Notes: a model not told the origin generated them from the letters alone. A stretch of DNA of 64,000 bases from Globodera rostochiensis (GCA_018350325.1 JAEVLN010000005.1:1064142-1128141); one strand, 5' to 3'; shown: positions 46,823 through 56,695, counted from the stretch's first letter. Numbers and translations are program-made.

Positions 46823-49566
46823 ATGTATTTAACATGGCTTCTGTTTGCTGCTATTGTTGTCAATTTGGTAATGAAAACGGTTCAGCAACACGTTTATTTG
46901 TGGAAAATTACCCATCCCGACAAAGCGAAGCCAAGCTATTTATTTGGTTATTATTTTATTTATTTAAAATATTATTTTAAAGAGTATTTAAATTTCAGGC
47001 ACAATGCATGTTCCATGGAACATATTGTTTAAAAAAAGTAAGCTTTAAAAATAAAACAAATACGCTGTTTATTGAAATTTAAGTTCCCTTCGAAAATATC
47101 ATCAAAAATGTTGATGTTGTTGTTATTGAATCAAATACCGATTTGGGATCAGAGTTACGAGATTGCGTACGAAAAAGAAGACCTGCAAAATTACCTCAAA
47201 ATGTTGTGAAGCGAATAAAAAAAAGTGACCTCAATATATTAAATTAGAGTTTGTCGTGGCCGGGTTTTTGTAAATCCGGAGCCGGTATTAATCGGAACAG
47301 GCCAACCGCGCACGGGACTAACATTTTAAACCGGGATTATAACAGATCATTAGAAATCAGTTCTTTTTAGAAGTCCATTTTTGTTTCTAAGCTTATCTTT
47401 AGGGGTGTATATTTTACCCGGTCGGGGTTAGAATCGGGAATGGTACTTTTCCGTTATGGCCCCACACATTCAAATTTTAAAAAAGGCAACAAAAACGCTT
47501 AAAAGGTGTTTATAAGGGTATTCCGGGGCGTAAAATCCGATTCTGACATCCATTTCGCCAAATTCCGAACCCAAATTCGAACAATTTTTAAGAATTCATG
47601 TTTTTAAAAATCGATTTTGTTATTGTAACTGATCCGGGGTTTGAAATCTGTCGTAAATGAGGTCAGATTCGGAATCTGCGTCCCCAAATACCCCTAGAAA
47701 CACCTTTTTAACGACTTTGAAAAAAATGTTTGTTTTGTTTTCGAAAAATCTTAGATGTCGAAATCATAGATTAGATGGTGTAATATGATAAATCCGATAG
47801 CATATTCGTAATCAGCGACCTCGATAACCCCCGGGTACTCTCAAAATTTAGCTTTTTGTTGCCTTTTATTAAAATTTAAATGTGTGGCGCCATAACGGAA
47901 AAGTACCTCGGGAATTCCCATCTCGCTTTCATGACCGAGATTAACTAAACTCGGGACCAGAATTCCAAAAACCGGGAATTTCCCGACCGGTCTTGGGCGG
48001 GCTCCCGGTTCCGCCAAATTCTTTATTAAACAGCCTTTAATTAGACAACAAAAATTATTTAAGACTTTCCATTGTATCATTTGGTTTTGCTCCCTTTGCC
48101 ATCGGATTGGCTGTTACTCTCTTTGAGTAGTTTAATTATGCAAAAGCAATTGAATGTTTTCTATGTTACATTTTGGGCCTCATTGGATGATAAAATCAAA
48201 AAGATTGGGAAAAACAATGGTAAAGAGACGCGTTATTTGGAAACTCCCAATGATTTGAGAATCGTTTTACCAAACGTCAAAGAGAAATCGGTAAAAAAGA
48301 TAATTTTTAAAATGAATTTTTTAAATTTGACTGCTTACTTTTATATAAATTGAATATTGAAATTTTATAAAGATGATCGCCCTCATTGAACAAATGCTCG
48401 ACATAATGGAAAACAGTAAACAAACACTCAAACCCCTCGTAAAATCATATAAAAAGGGCGAGGTTACCGAACAATTATATGAAGATTATCTTTTTGGACC
48501 AATACCTTCTGAAAAGGCAAATGAATTGAACATTGTGCGTCCCTATTAATAACTAATATTATTTTTATAAAAGTGTCAAGTGTTAATTCAGGTTAGTGTA
48601 ATAAATTATTATATTGAAACCAGAACCCGAAAGGCTTTATGTTAAACGGCAAAGCCGTTTTCAACGCTGGGGCGGTGCTAGGTAGTTTCCTAAATTCCGC
48701 CACATTCATTTTATGAATAGTTTTGAACATCATAACTTAATTCAAACCGAACTAAATCAGTTAAACCGTATACCAATGGAAAACTCTAAATGAATAGAGA
48801 AAGCATTACAGCAAAGTCCGAGTGGTTTGAAAAGTTTCAAAAAAGTTATAATCTAAAAATTGCCAAAAATCGGGCTTTTTGTTATGATGTTTAAAAAAAC
48901 ACTTTATAAAATATATGTGGCGGAATTTAGGAAACGACGCAGCACGCGCTGAGGCCAGCATTTACTTTGGGGTTTTCGGTAAGAATTGGTCTTAAAGCGG
49001 AACATGTTCACCTATCTTATCTAATTATGTGCGTGTTAATTAACAACTATGGGATTAACATGATCAGTAAAGATGTTCCTCTTCAAATCTGTTTACCCTT
49101 CTTCCTTCCCCCCCCCCCGTCTCTGGTGTATTTACTTAGGAGATTGCTTGAGAATTGATCAAAATGTTTGGCGCTCCGCGCCCTTTAAATTTTGAATATT
49201 TCCATAGTCCAAAGAACAATACAGGATTGATTTGAATTGCGCTCGCAACAAAAAATGGATCCTAAAAATGAACGAATGGATGATGGAACGAAACAATGGA
49301 GAAAAATCATTTTTTTTCGTCGTTGGCCTCCGTAAAAAATATTAAATATTAATCTCGTTTAGTTTTTAAATTAAGGGCATATAATCACTGAACATGAAAG
49401 TCTGATAAAGCTTCTGACAAACGAAGGATACAAAGTTGAAAAAGTGAGCAATTGCATTTTAAAAAAAAATGGAAAAATTTAATTTATAAATTCATTATGA
49501 TTTTAAAATGAGCCTTCACCAAAAGATGAACGACTTTATTTCATCGGATGCCACGAAAGAAGCATT
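46823..49566 (+). CDS. TIKI/TraB-family (metalloprotease-like) gene interrupted by repeats; possibly a pseudogene
   Basis: Exon 1 (46823-46945) starts with a hydrophobic signal (YLTWLLFAAIVVNLV), then VYLWKITHPDKAKPSYLFG. The next exon continues TMHVPWNILF. Together these form the GTxHVP signature of TIKI/TraB proteins. Then IPFENIIKNVDVVVIESNTD (E and D of the second motif) to about 47240. After a repeat-filled stretch the homology resumes at about 48090-48300 (NVFYVTFWASLDDKIKKIG), 48374-48535 (KKGEVTEQLYEDYLFG), about 48960-48980 (SIYFGVFG) and 49375-49440 (HIITEHESLIKLLTNEGYKV, the C-terminal GAGH...G-V-L region). TIKI enzymes cleave the N-terminus of Wnt proteins. Here a hairpin repeat (47.2-48.0 kb) and a small foldback element (48.7-48.9 kb) lie within the gene, and the GAGH glycine context is altered. 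Whether the insertions are intronic is not settled. The terminal exon frame is uncertain. Confidence 0.65.
47245..48015. mobile_element. Hairpin (foldback) repeat inside the TIKI-like gene
   Basis: The left part begins TTAGAGTTTGTCGTGGCCGG, like the ends of the 56.7-kb TATCCGG element. A long inverted repeat pairs about 47438-47490 (GTACTTTTCCGTTATGG through GGCAACAAAAA) with about 47857-47925, and an inner pair at about 47500-47520 with 47690-47715 (AAAAGGTGTTT/AAACACCTTTT). No open frame of its own. Confidence 0.6.
48668..48937. mobile_element. Short foldback element, non-expanded relative of the 21-23 kb array element
   Basis: Left end GGTGCTAGGTA then GTTTCCTAAATTCCGCC; right end the inverse, ATGTGGCGGAATTTAGGAAAC. 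The interior shares GAATAGAGAAAGCATTACAG followed by CAAAGTC, and AAAAAAGTTATAA..CTAAAA, with the palindromic core of the large element. Only one TTTCCTAAAT unit per end, so this may show the unexpanded form. Confidence 0.85.
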
Positions 49567-50292
49567 TGATGATGACAAAACGGCGACGAAAGACAATCAG
49601 CGGCCGGGGCACCTAAAAGGGCACATGGACTTTTTTAAATGGATTTTAAAAAACGCGATTGAAGAAAATGAAACGCCGCAAAAAGGAAAACAGCGGGCGG
49701 ATTGATCGGACTGCCAATGGACACGTCGATTTTTGCGTTTCTTTCGAAAATTCAATACTTTTTTCTGTACTTGTGCATATCGTTAAATGGTTTTGTTTTT
49801 TTTAATTCACTTAACTGCTGTTCTTATTTTCTTGAGTTTGATCCATAAATGGGTTCAACCCATAAAAGGTTTAAAAGAAAAAAATCACCTCCTCTGTTAT
49901 CAATTCAATATTATTTGGGTTTAAAAATTTAATTATATAACTTTGAGAATTGGCATCTAATAATAATTGTAATTCAAATTTCAATTAAAATATTTTAAAA
50001 TGAATGCGTCGTTATTATTTATTATTTACAAAAAAGGGGTGTTTGGCGAACATAATATCAGTTGATTATAAAGTCCAAAAGCTGTTTCCATTTTTAACAT
50101 TACTAATGATCACATTGCAAAACTTACTAAGACACTGCTCAACTAATTAGGCAATTACACTCATTTATCAAATGGCGCGTTGGTTACACTGATTATGCTC
50201 CTTATAAAAGGCGCCTCCAATGATATTAAGTCCATCAAATCTGAAACCCCAAACCAATTAGAAACCAATTAAAATCCCTTAAAACTCCAAAA
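49567..50292. other. Intergenic; His-rich gene promoter region at right
   Basis: An alternative frame from 49508 (65 aa) could extend the TIKI-like 3' exon. From about 50020 the sequence is the conserved His-rich-gene promoter: GGTGTTTGGCGAAC, AATGATCACATTGCAAAACT, and TATAAAAGGCGCC at 50203. Confidence 0.5.
50203..50210 (+). promoter_or_regulatory. TATA box of His-rich peptide gene
   Basis: TATAAAAG followed by GCGCCTCC, 90 bp upstream of the start. Conserved at 29471-29464 (-) and 55351-55358, and in variant form at 25081-25074 (-) and 42291-42298. Confidence 0.65.
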
Positions 50293-50530
50293 ATGTCACC
50301 TCTCCGATTTCTCGCTGTTCTTCTTCTGATCACTTTGGGCGCTTTGGTCGGCATGAACGGCGCGGAGATTGGCTCAGTCAGTGGGGCCGCTGACGGCGGC
50401 GCCGCCTCTCCCCTTTTGCGCGTTCGGCGTAAGTTTAAATTGCGTTTAACGCGCTTTATTTATATTTATTTCTTATTTTCCAGGGAGTCATCACCACCAT
50501 CATCATCATGAACACGGACACGGACACTGA
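50293..50530 (+). CDS. Small secreted His-rich prepropeptide (copy at 50 kb)
   Basis: Exons 50293-50428 and 50484-50530. Signal peptide and propeptide identical to the 29-kb copy, LLRVRR at the junction, then a tail of Ser, seven His and EHGHGH. The five-glycine stretch of the 29- and 52-kb copies is lost because the exon 2 acceptor region is shortened. About 60 aa. First gene of a duplicated cassette together with the Ly6-like gene that follows. Confidence 0.82.
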
Positions 50531-51018
50531 CGGAAATGAGAGTTGGGAGAAAAAGGCTGAAGCGAGCAACTGTGAATTAAGAACACGATTGATGCATGTG
50601 TTAATTAAATTTCGAATATGGAATAAAATGATTTTGAATACCCTTCAAAAATATGCCTTTGCTGGATTTGAATAAAATTAGTAAATTTGCGTTAAAAACC
50701 TTCCCCCCCCCCCCCCGGGCCTTGCAATAGTTAAGGCCTAGCACCAACAGTTTTTGTGCCCGGAAACTCATTTCAACATTCAGTGGTCGTCAACCTTTTT
50801 CTTCGTGTAATGTTTGGTCTTTTAACATTGAAAGATTTAATTTCTTGTTTTTCATCTCTGACTTTCTTTCGCCCTCCCATTTTAAGGTTTTTTTGCTATA
50901 AAATTGATTTTTTTTATCAGCTGCTGACTTCTGTTTGTTGTTTTTTCTTTTTAATTTTACTTTATTTCCCCTTTCATTGCTCAATTTCTATCAATTGAAA
51001 TTGGTGAAAAATCGAATA
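50531..51018. other. Cassette spacer with poly-C tract
   Basis: Contains C14 at about 50704 and T-rich sequence. Short frames here are not supported. Confidence 0.5.
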
Positions 51019-51548
51019 ATGAATTTATTTCCATTTGTTACTATCTTTTTCGGTGCAGTTTGCCTATCAACAATAGCATCTGTCAATGGTATTAATTTGC
51101 AAGAATTTCATTTAAAATATTTAAATAACTACTAAATTATATTCAAAATGTTTATGTGTCAAATGTTTCCACGGCACTTCGCTTGGGAAGGGGCAAATGC
51201 GACAGAAGGACTTTGTGCAGATGGATTGTGGCCCGCATGTTCCGCGCTGTCTTAACGTCGAATGCGAAGCTGGTTAAAGTCCAAATTTGATATGTTTTAC
51301 TCATTTTTACTGCATTCGAAGATGACCAACAAATCGTTATCAAATATTGCGGCAAAAATTGTTCCCAGGCCAAATGTGCCAACGGAAAGTCGGCAAACGT
51401 AAAGGAGTGCCGTGCGTGCGACGGCGACTTGTGCAATAGCGCATTTGGCCCTTTGCAAACGAACGCATTGACCGTGGCAGCTTTTTGCTGCTTATTTACG
51501 AAATACATAATAATCTTTTGTTTGATTCATACAATATTTATTGAATAA
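51019..51548 (+). CDS. Ly6/uPAR-like (three-finger) GPI-type surface protein, copy 1
   Basis: Exon 1, 51019 to about 51087, encodes the signal peptide MNLFPFVTIFFGAVCLSTIA. Exon 2 (about 51145-51268) reads KCLCVKCFHG...MDCGPHVPRCLNVEC. Exon 3 (51319-51548) reads YCGKNCSQAKC...ECRACDGDLCN, then a hydrophobic tail (LTVAAFCCLFTKYIIIFCLI). The Cys pattern ending in LCN plus a hydrophobic C-terminus is typical of Ly6 proteins with a GPI anchor. Exon 2-3 splicing is canonical and in phase, but there is no AG acceptor in frame before exon 2, in either copy, so the exon 1-2 junction is unresolved: a non-canonical acceptor, a different first exon or decay. Ly6 proteins modulate receptors or channels at the cell surface. 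Confidence 0.65.
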
Positions 51549-51597
51549 TTCTAAAATAAATTTATGCAGACAATAATAATTCTTTTGTCCATCACAA

Positions 51598-51865
51598 CTA
51601 GGGTTAGAGGTATCCGGAACCGGGACCGGTATCCGGGGGTTTGGGCAAATTATCCGGGACCGGTATCCGGGTGTCCAGGATCCGGGATACCCGGTATCCG
51701 GGGGTTGGATCCGGGTGGGTTAAGCACTCCTAATGATTTATTTTTTCGGAGAGATTTTTTTTTTTTGATGGTGTTAGCGCTAGTAAAATTTTTGAATTTT
51801 GGGTGACATTTTGCAATTTTCCTATTTAAAATTAAATAGAGAAATATGGGCTTCTGTAATTTGTT
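51598..51865. mobile_element. Truncated TATCCGG-rich element
   Basis: Left end TTAGAGGTATCCGGAACCGG, then many TATCCGGG and GGACCGGT motifs. Identical to the left part of the 56.7-kb element but cut at about 51865, where the next His-rich gene's leader begins. Confidence 0.7.
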
Positions 51866-51933
51866 ATTAAGTCCATCAAATCCGAAACCCCAAAACAATT
51901 AGAAACCAATAAAAATCCCTTAAAACTCCAAAA

Positions 51934-52181
51934 ATGTCACCTCTCCGATTTCTCGCTGTTCTTCTTCTGATCACTTTGGGCGCTTTGGTCGGCATGAACG
52001 GCGCGGAGATTGGCTCAGTCAGTGGGGCCGCTGACGGCGGCGCCGCCTCTCCCCTTTTGCGCGTTCGGCGTAAGTTTAAATTGCGTTTAACGCGCTTTAT
52101 TTATATATTTGTTATTTTGCAGGGGGTGGGGGAGGAGGTCATCACCACCATCATCATCATGAACACGGACACGGACACTGA
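51934..52181 (+). CDS. Small secreted His-rich prepropeptide (copy at 52 kb, promoter truncated)
   Basis: Exons 51934-52069 and about 52123-52181. The same precursor, with the GGGGG-His7-EHGHGH tail as in the 29-kb copy; its 3' flank also follows the 29-kb copy furthest. The upstream homology stops at about 51865, within the leader (AAGTCCATCAAATC), so the TATA box and distal conserved block found at the other copies are missing. Intact frame, but possibly silent or driven by the element sequence next to it. Confidence 0.78.
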
Positions 52182-52464
52182 CGGAAATGAGAGTTGGGAG
52201 AAAAAGGCTGAAGCGAGCAACTGTGAATTAAGAACACGATTGATGCATGTGTTAAATTAAATTTCGAATATGGAATAAAAATGATTATTGAAAAACGTTC
52301 ACAAATTTGTTATTTGTCTATAAAAATTAGTATTTGTGCGTTTAGACCTTCCTCCCTCCCCCGTCCATGCATGCATTTTCACGCATGTCAGCTTTATTGA
52401 CTGAATGGTCTGTAAATCCACAAGACACAAAATCTCCCAAAAGTTCACAAACGCATTAAAAAAT

Positions 52465-52640
52465 CTGATAAAGTGCTTGACAAACGAAGAATACAAAGTC
52501 GAAAGGGTGGGCAATTGAATTTTAAAAATGGAATTTAATATATTCAAATTATAATTATAAAATGAGTCTTCCCCAAAAGATGAACGACAGTGTTTTATCG
52601 GATGCCACGAAGGAAGAAGCATTTAATGAAGTCGTCAACG
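52465..52640 (+). pseudogene. Fragment of the TIKI-like gene 3' end
   Basis: AATCTGATAAAGTGCTTGAC, then AAACGAAGAATACAAAGTC and AAAGATGAACGACAG...GGATGCCACGAAGGAAG, matches 49400-49570 at perhaps 85-90%. It starts inside the penultimate TIKI exon and keeps the last intron position. An in-frame 3-bp insertion separates the copies. Only the tail is present, so it is non-functional on its own. Confidence 0.7.
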
Positions 52641-53037
52641 ATATAAAACTTTGAAGCTTTAATCTTTAGGTATTTCGAGCCTTGAAATCTTTGGGAAATC
52701 TGTTAATTTTACCCTCTAATTTTGTGATTTTTCATGTTTTTTTGTCGATGTGTCCTTTTTAAGGGTACCAATTTGAATGTCCTTTTTATTTGACCAGCAA
52801 AATCTTTATTTTTATAATTGTTCTTCAGGTCATTTTGCCAATTCAATTTAAAATTCTAAAAAAATGTAAACAAAATTAGTTTTTTCTCACTATTCATGCT
52901 ATATATTTTTTAGCATTTAATGGATATTGAAGGGCTTTATCAAATGATATTGAAAATGAAACTGAGGAACAATATGATGAAGTTTTTTTGGACGAAACGG
53001 AGAACAATAGGTAACCCCAAACTTGATTTATGTGGAC
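52641..53037. other. Intergenic, no gene seen
   Basis: AT-rich. Nothing recognisable. Confidence 0.45.
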
Positions 53038-53151
53038 TAGGGTTGTCATCCCGCGTGCGGGGTTGAGAATTGCGGGGTCTGGGTCGGGGAAAACCCCGAA
53101 AAATGGCCTTAATTTGCGGGGTCAGGGACGGGGTCGGGGTACAACCCTAAG
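53038..53151. mobile_element. MITE-like element with TAGGGTTGT/ACAACCCTA ends
   Basis: TAGGGTTGTCATCCCGCG at left and GGGTACAACCCTA at right form terminal inverted repeats. The interior is TGCGGGGT and GGGTCGGGG motifs. About 114 bp, no coding capacity. Confidence 0.75.
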
Positions 53152-53466
53152 GTGAACCCGCAACATCGTTGTTGCGCTATTTTCAGTTCCAGAGAGGTGA
53201 TGCGAAAAAAGTGTCGAATGTGCGGAAAACAAATCGCAAGAAAAGACGGCAATACAACTGGAATGGTCCGGCATTTGAAGCACCACTCAAAGCTCATTTT
53301 ATAATATTATCCCAAAATTTAAGTAATTTATAGGATTTATAAAATTGCGCAGCTAAGTCATCAAAAATCTCGAACAGCTCTACTATTTATATTCAATCAA
53401 ACACTGGTGAACGAACACTCATTGCGCAAGAAGAAACAACGGACGGACGTTTCAAATTGCATTTAT
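53152..53466. other. Possible small BED/C2H2-like zinc-finger exon
   Basis: After CTATTTTCAG at 53187 the + strand reads ...KKCRMCGKQIARKDGNTTGMVRHLKHH (about 53210-53290). C-x2-C then H-x(3-4)-H is a BED-type finger, as found in hAT transposases. Very short, with no other transposase parts visible. Likely a transposon relic. Confidence 0.45.
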
Positions 53467-54094
53467 ATTAGGGATGCTCGGGAATTGAAATTTACCGAGA
53501 ATCGAGAACCGAGACCGGGAAATGACACCGAGACCGAGAAATGACACCGAGACTCGAGACCGAGACCCAAAAAAACCGAGAAATTTCTCGACTCGGAAAC
53601 CGAGAATCGAGAAATTTCAAATTTTTTTCGAAATTCACTTAAAAAAATAGCTCAAAAAATTTTCAATAAATAATTTTACACTCAGGGCTGTCATCTGTCC
53701 TTATTTATAAGATTTGTCCTTATTTTCGGGTTCGGGAAAGTTTTTCGAATTTAGTTGAATTGTGAAGGCTTGGTGTAATTTTTTCCGACTAAAACGATGT
53801 TTTTCTTGCATATTCACCGAACAAGGCTGCAAAAAATCTTACCAACCAATTTGCGGCAAATTTTGAATTTCCATTTTTATTTCTGGAACAATTTTTGCCC
53901 GATATCCATTCCATCGTAACCGCCGGAGAAAAGAAACCAAGAAAGAATAGCAGTTTTAAACTATGCTAATTTTTAAAAAAAGGTTCAATTTAGGAGTGTA
54001 TTTCCGTGGTTTTTAATGCATTTTTTACGAAATTTTCAAAAAATGCAACTTTTTTGAGAATTCTGCTTTACTTCTGGGGGGGGGGAGGGGGTCG

Positions 54095-54250
54095 GCGGTG
54101 CCGATAGGCGCCGTCGAGAAAATTTCGAATTTTTAACTCAATTTGTTAAGAGATTTGAAGCCAAAATTTTAAAAATGCGGTGATTTTTTCAAGCATTTTA
54201 GGAAAGGAAGGGGGACGGGTGGCTCCGATAGGTGCCGCCGGGGAAAAATT
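54095..54250. repeat. Dispersed GGTGCCGATAGGCGCCG hairpin motif, paired copies
   Basis: GGTGCCGATAGGCGCCGTCG at 54097 and CTCCGATAGGTGCCGCCGGG at 54212, each followed by GAAAA(A)TT. Related copies: 18010-18035 (-), 33119-33145 and 60430-60590 (-, two). Confidence 0.6.
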
Positions 54251-54379
54251 AAAGTTTTAGTGAATTCAATTAGGAAAATGTGATTAAATTGCAAAAAAAC
54301 CATAATTTTTATAAGATTTTGTTAGAATCAATAAAAAGTAATATTTATTAAATTAATAAAAATAAAATGGATTTTAAGT

Positions 54380-54440
54380 AAGGGAATAGAACTCACGATA
54401 AATAAATTACCGGTCAGAATTTAACCACTGAGCCATAGAT
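54380..54440 (-). other. tRNA-like A-box region inside the element
   Basis: On the minus strand TGGCTCAGTGGTTA fits the tRNA/SINE A-box (TRGCNNAGYNGG), and GAGTTCTATTCCC lies about 40 nt on as a degraded B-box. No full cloverleaf can be drawn. Possibly a SINE or tRNA relic. Confidence 0.3.
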
Positions 54441-54876
54441 AACTGAGTACAAATGGTTTGCAATAACGATTTTTTAAAATTGATTTGTCATTATGCATTT
54501 TTTAAATCTTTCAAGCTCAGATTCTGTAATGAATTCCACCAAAAACCCAATCTTTACCAGTGCAAAAAAGTCTCGTTTTCCGAGACTAAAAACCCTAGAC
54601 CGAGAACCGAGACCGAGAATCTCGAGCATCCCTAATTTATATAGTCCAATTCCCACCTCGACAGGCCTGTCCAAAAGCGGGAGTATTATTCAAAAATGAC
54701 TTCCTGTGACCAAAAATGAATCCCGAATTGAAATAAAATTTGTATTAAAAATCTTTTTTTCACTTTTTTCGTCAAAAAAGCGATCGTTGTAACCCTTTGG
54801 AACACAAAGCGCCCAAATACCGATCGAATCCGGGCTCGAGGGTTAGAAATTATTCAAAAATCTGAGTACTGTTTCA

Positions 54877-55440
54877 TTGGTAAATAAAGCTGAAAAAGAA
54901 TTGGGGGCATTCGAGTCTCGACTGCATTTAACAACTCAAGATTTTAATTGCCTATTTGGATGTTTGAGAGTCTCGGTTTACCAATACGAGAATTATAAGG
55001 ATTTTGATTACAATTTACGCCACGAGTTAGACAAAAAACTCTCAGACTTGAGGCACAAGCTTCTTTTTTTGGCATATCGAACTGTAATTTTGTAAATAAA
55101 TTTAAAATTAAAATTAAATGCAGAAGTGTTAAAATGAGCTTATTAAAGATTGGAATCATTGTAATTTAAAGATTCAGTTAAAAGATTTTAAAATTAAGGG
55201 GCGTTTGGCGAACAAAATATTAACAAAAAATGTTTCCATTTTTAACATTACTAATGATCACATTGCAAAACTTACTAAGACACTGCTCAACTAATTAGGC
55301 AATTACACTCATTTATCAAATGGCGCGTTGGTTACACTGATTATGCTCCTTATAAAAGGCGCCTCCAATGATATTAAGTCCATCAAATCTGAAACCCCAA
55401 ACCAATTAGAAACCAATTAAAATCCCTTAAAACTCCAAAA
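54877..55440. other. Duplicate of the GPCR-3'-flank / His-rich upstream block
   Basis: 54890-55100 is homologous to 29780-30010 read on the minus strand (shared GAGTCTCGACTGCATTT, GATTACAATTTACGCCACGA-type blocks), followed by the conserved promoter with TATAAAAG at 55351. Shows that this cassette came from the 29-30 kb locus. Confidence 0.75.
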
Positions 55441-55678
55441 ATGTCACCTCTCCGATTTCTCGCTGTTCTTCTTCTGATCACTTTGGGCGCTTTGGTCGGC
55501 ATGAACGGCGCGGAGATTGGCTCAGTCAGTGGGGCCGCTGACGGCGGCGCCGCCTCTCCCCTTTTGCGCGTTCGGCGTAAGTTTAAATTGCGTTTAACGC
55601 GCTTTATTTATATTTATTTCTTATTTTCCAGGGAGTCATCACCACCATCATCATCATGAACACGGACACGGACACTGA
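55441..55678 (+). CDS. Small secreted His-rich prepropeptide (copy at 55 kb)
   Basis: Exons 55441-55576 and 55632-55678. The same protein as the 50-kb copy (no GGGGG, tail Ser-His7-EHGHGH). The whole cassette repeats at a spacing of 5147-5148 bp with only a few substitutions, so the duplication is recent. The full promoter block with TATA is present. Confidence 0.82.
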
Positions 55679-56165
55679 CGGAAATGAGAGTTGGGAGAAA
55701 AAGGCTGAAGCGAGCAACTGTGAATTAAGAACACGATTGATGCATGTGTTAATTAAATTTCGAATATGGAATAAAATGATTTTGAATACCCTTCAAAAAT
55801 ATGCCTTTGCTGGATTTGAATAAAATTAGTAAATTTGCGTTAAAAACCTTCCCCCCCCCCCCCGGGCCTTGCAATAGTTAAGGCCTAGCACCAACAGTTT
55901 TTGTGCCCGGAAACTCATTTCAACATTCAGTGGTCGTCAACCTTTTTCTTCGTGTAATGTTTGGTCTTTTAACATTGAAAGATTTAATTTCTTGTTTTTC
56001 ATCTCTGACTTTCTTTCGCCCTCCCATTTTAAGGTTTTTTTGCTATAAAATTGATTTTTTTTATCAGCTGCTGACTTCTGTTTGTTGTTTTTTCTTTTTA
56101 ATTTTACTTTATTTCCCCTTTCATCGCTCAATTCCTATCAATTGAAATTGGTGAAAAATCGAATA
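55679..56165. other. Cassette spacer (second copy)
   Basis: As 50531-51018, with the poly-C tract two or three bases shorter. No gene. Confidence 0.5.
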
Positions 56166-56695
56166 ATGAATTTATTTCCATTTGTTACTATCTTTTTCGG
56201 TGCAGTTTGCCTATCAACAATAGCATCTGTCAATGGTATTAATTTGCAAGAATTTCATTTAAAATATTTAAATAACTACTAAATTATATTCAAAATGTTT
56301 ATGTGTCAAATGTTTCCACGGCACTTCGCTTGGGAAGGGGCAAATGCGACAGAAGGACTTTGTGCAGATGGATTGTGGCCCGCATGTTCCGCGCTGTCTT
56401 AACGTCGAATGCGAAGCTGGTTAAAGTCCAAATTTGATATGTTTTACTCATTTTTACTGCATTCGAAGATGACCAACAAATCGTTATCAAATATTGCGGC
56501 AAAAATTGTTCCCAGGCCAAATGTGCCAACGGAAAGTCGGCAAACGTAAAGGAGTGCCGTGCGTGCGACGGCGACTTGTGCAATAGCGCATTTGGCCCTT
56601 TGCAAACGAACGCATTGACCGTGGCAGCTTTTTGCTGCTTATTTACGAAATACATAATAATCTTTTGTTTGATTCATACAATATTTATTGAATAA
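56166..56695 (+). CDS. Ly6/uPAR-like GPI-type surface protein, copy 2
   Basis: Same as the 51-kb copy: signal-peptide exon, Cys-rich exons ending CDGDLCN, hydrophobic tail. The coding parts are identical as far as compared, and it also lacks an AG acceptor before exon 2. The conserved reading frame in both copies argues that the protein is, or was until recently, made. Confidence 0.65.

Larger units (their letters stand above)
53467..54633. mobile_element. About 1.17-kb non-autonomous element with TAGGGATGCTCG ends
   Basis: Left TAGGGATGCTCGGGAATTG, right CTCGAGCATCCCTA: inverted ends flanked by or starting with TA. Subterminal regions are arrays of GAACCGAGACC-type motifs at both ends (53500-53600 and 54570-54625). 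The interior includes two GGTGCCGATAGGCGCCG motifs (54098, 54212) and a tRNA-like A-box on the minus strand. No transposase frame. Confidence 0.75.
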
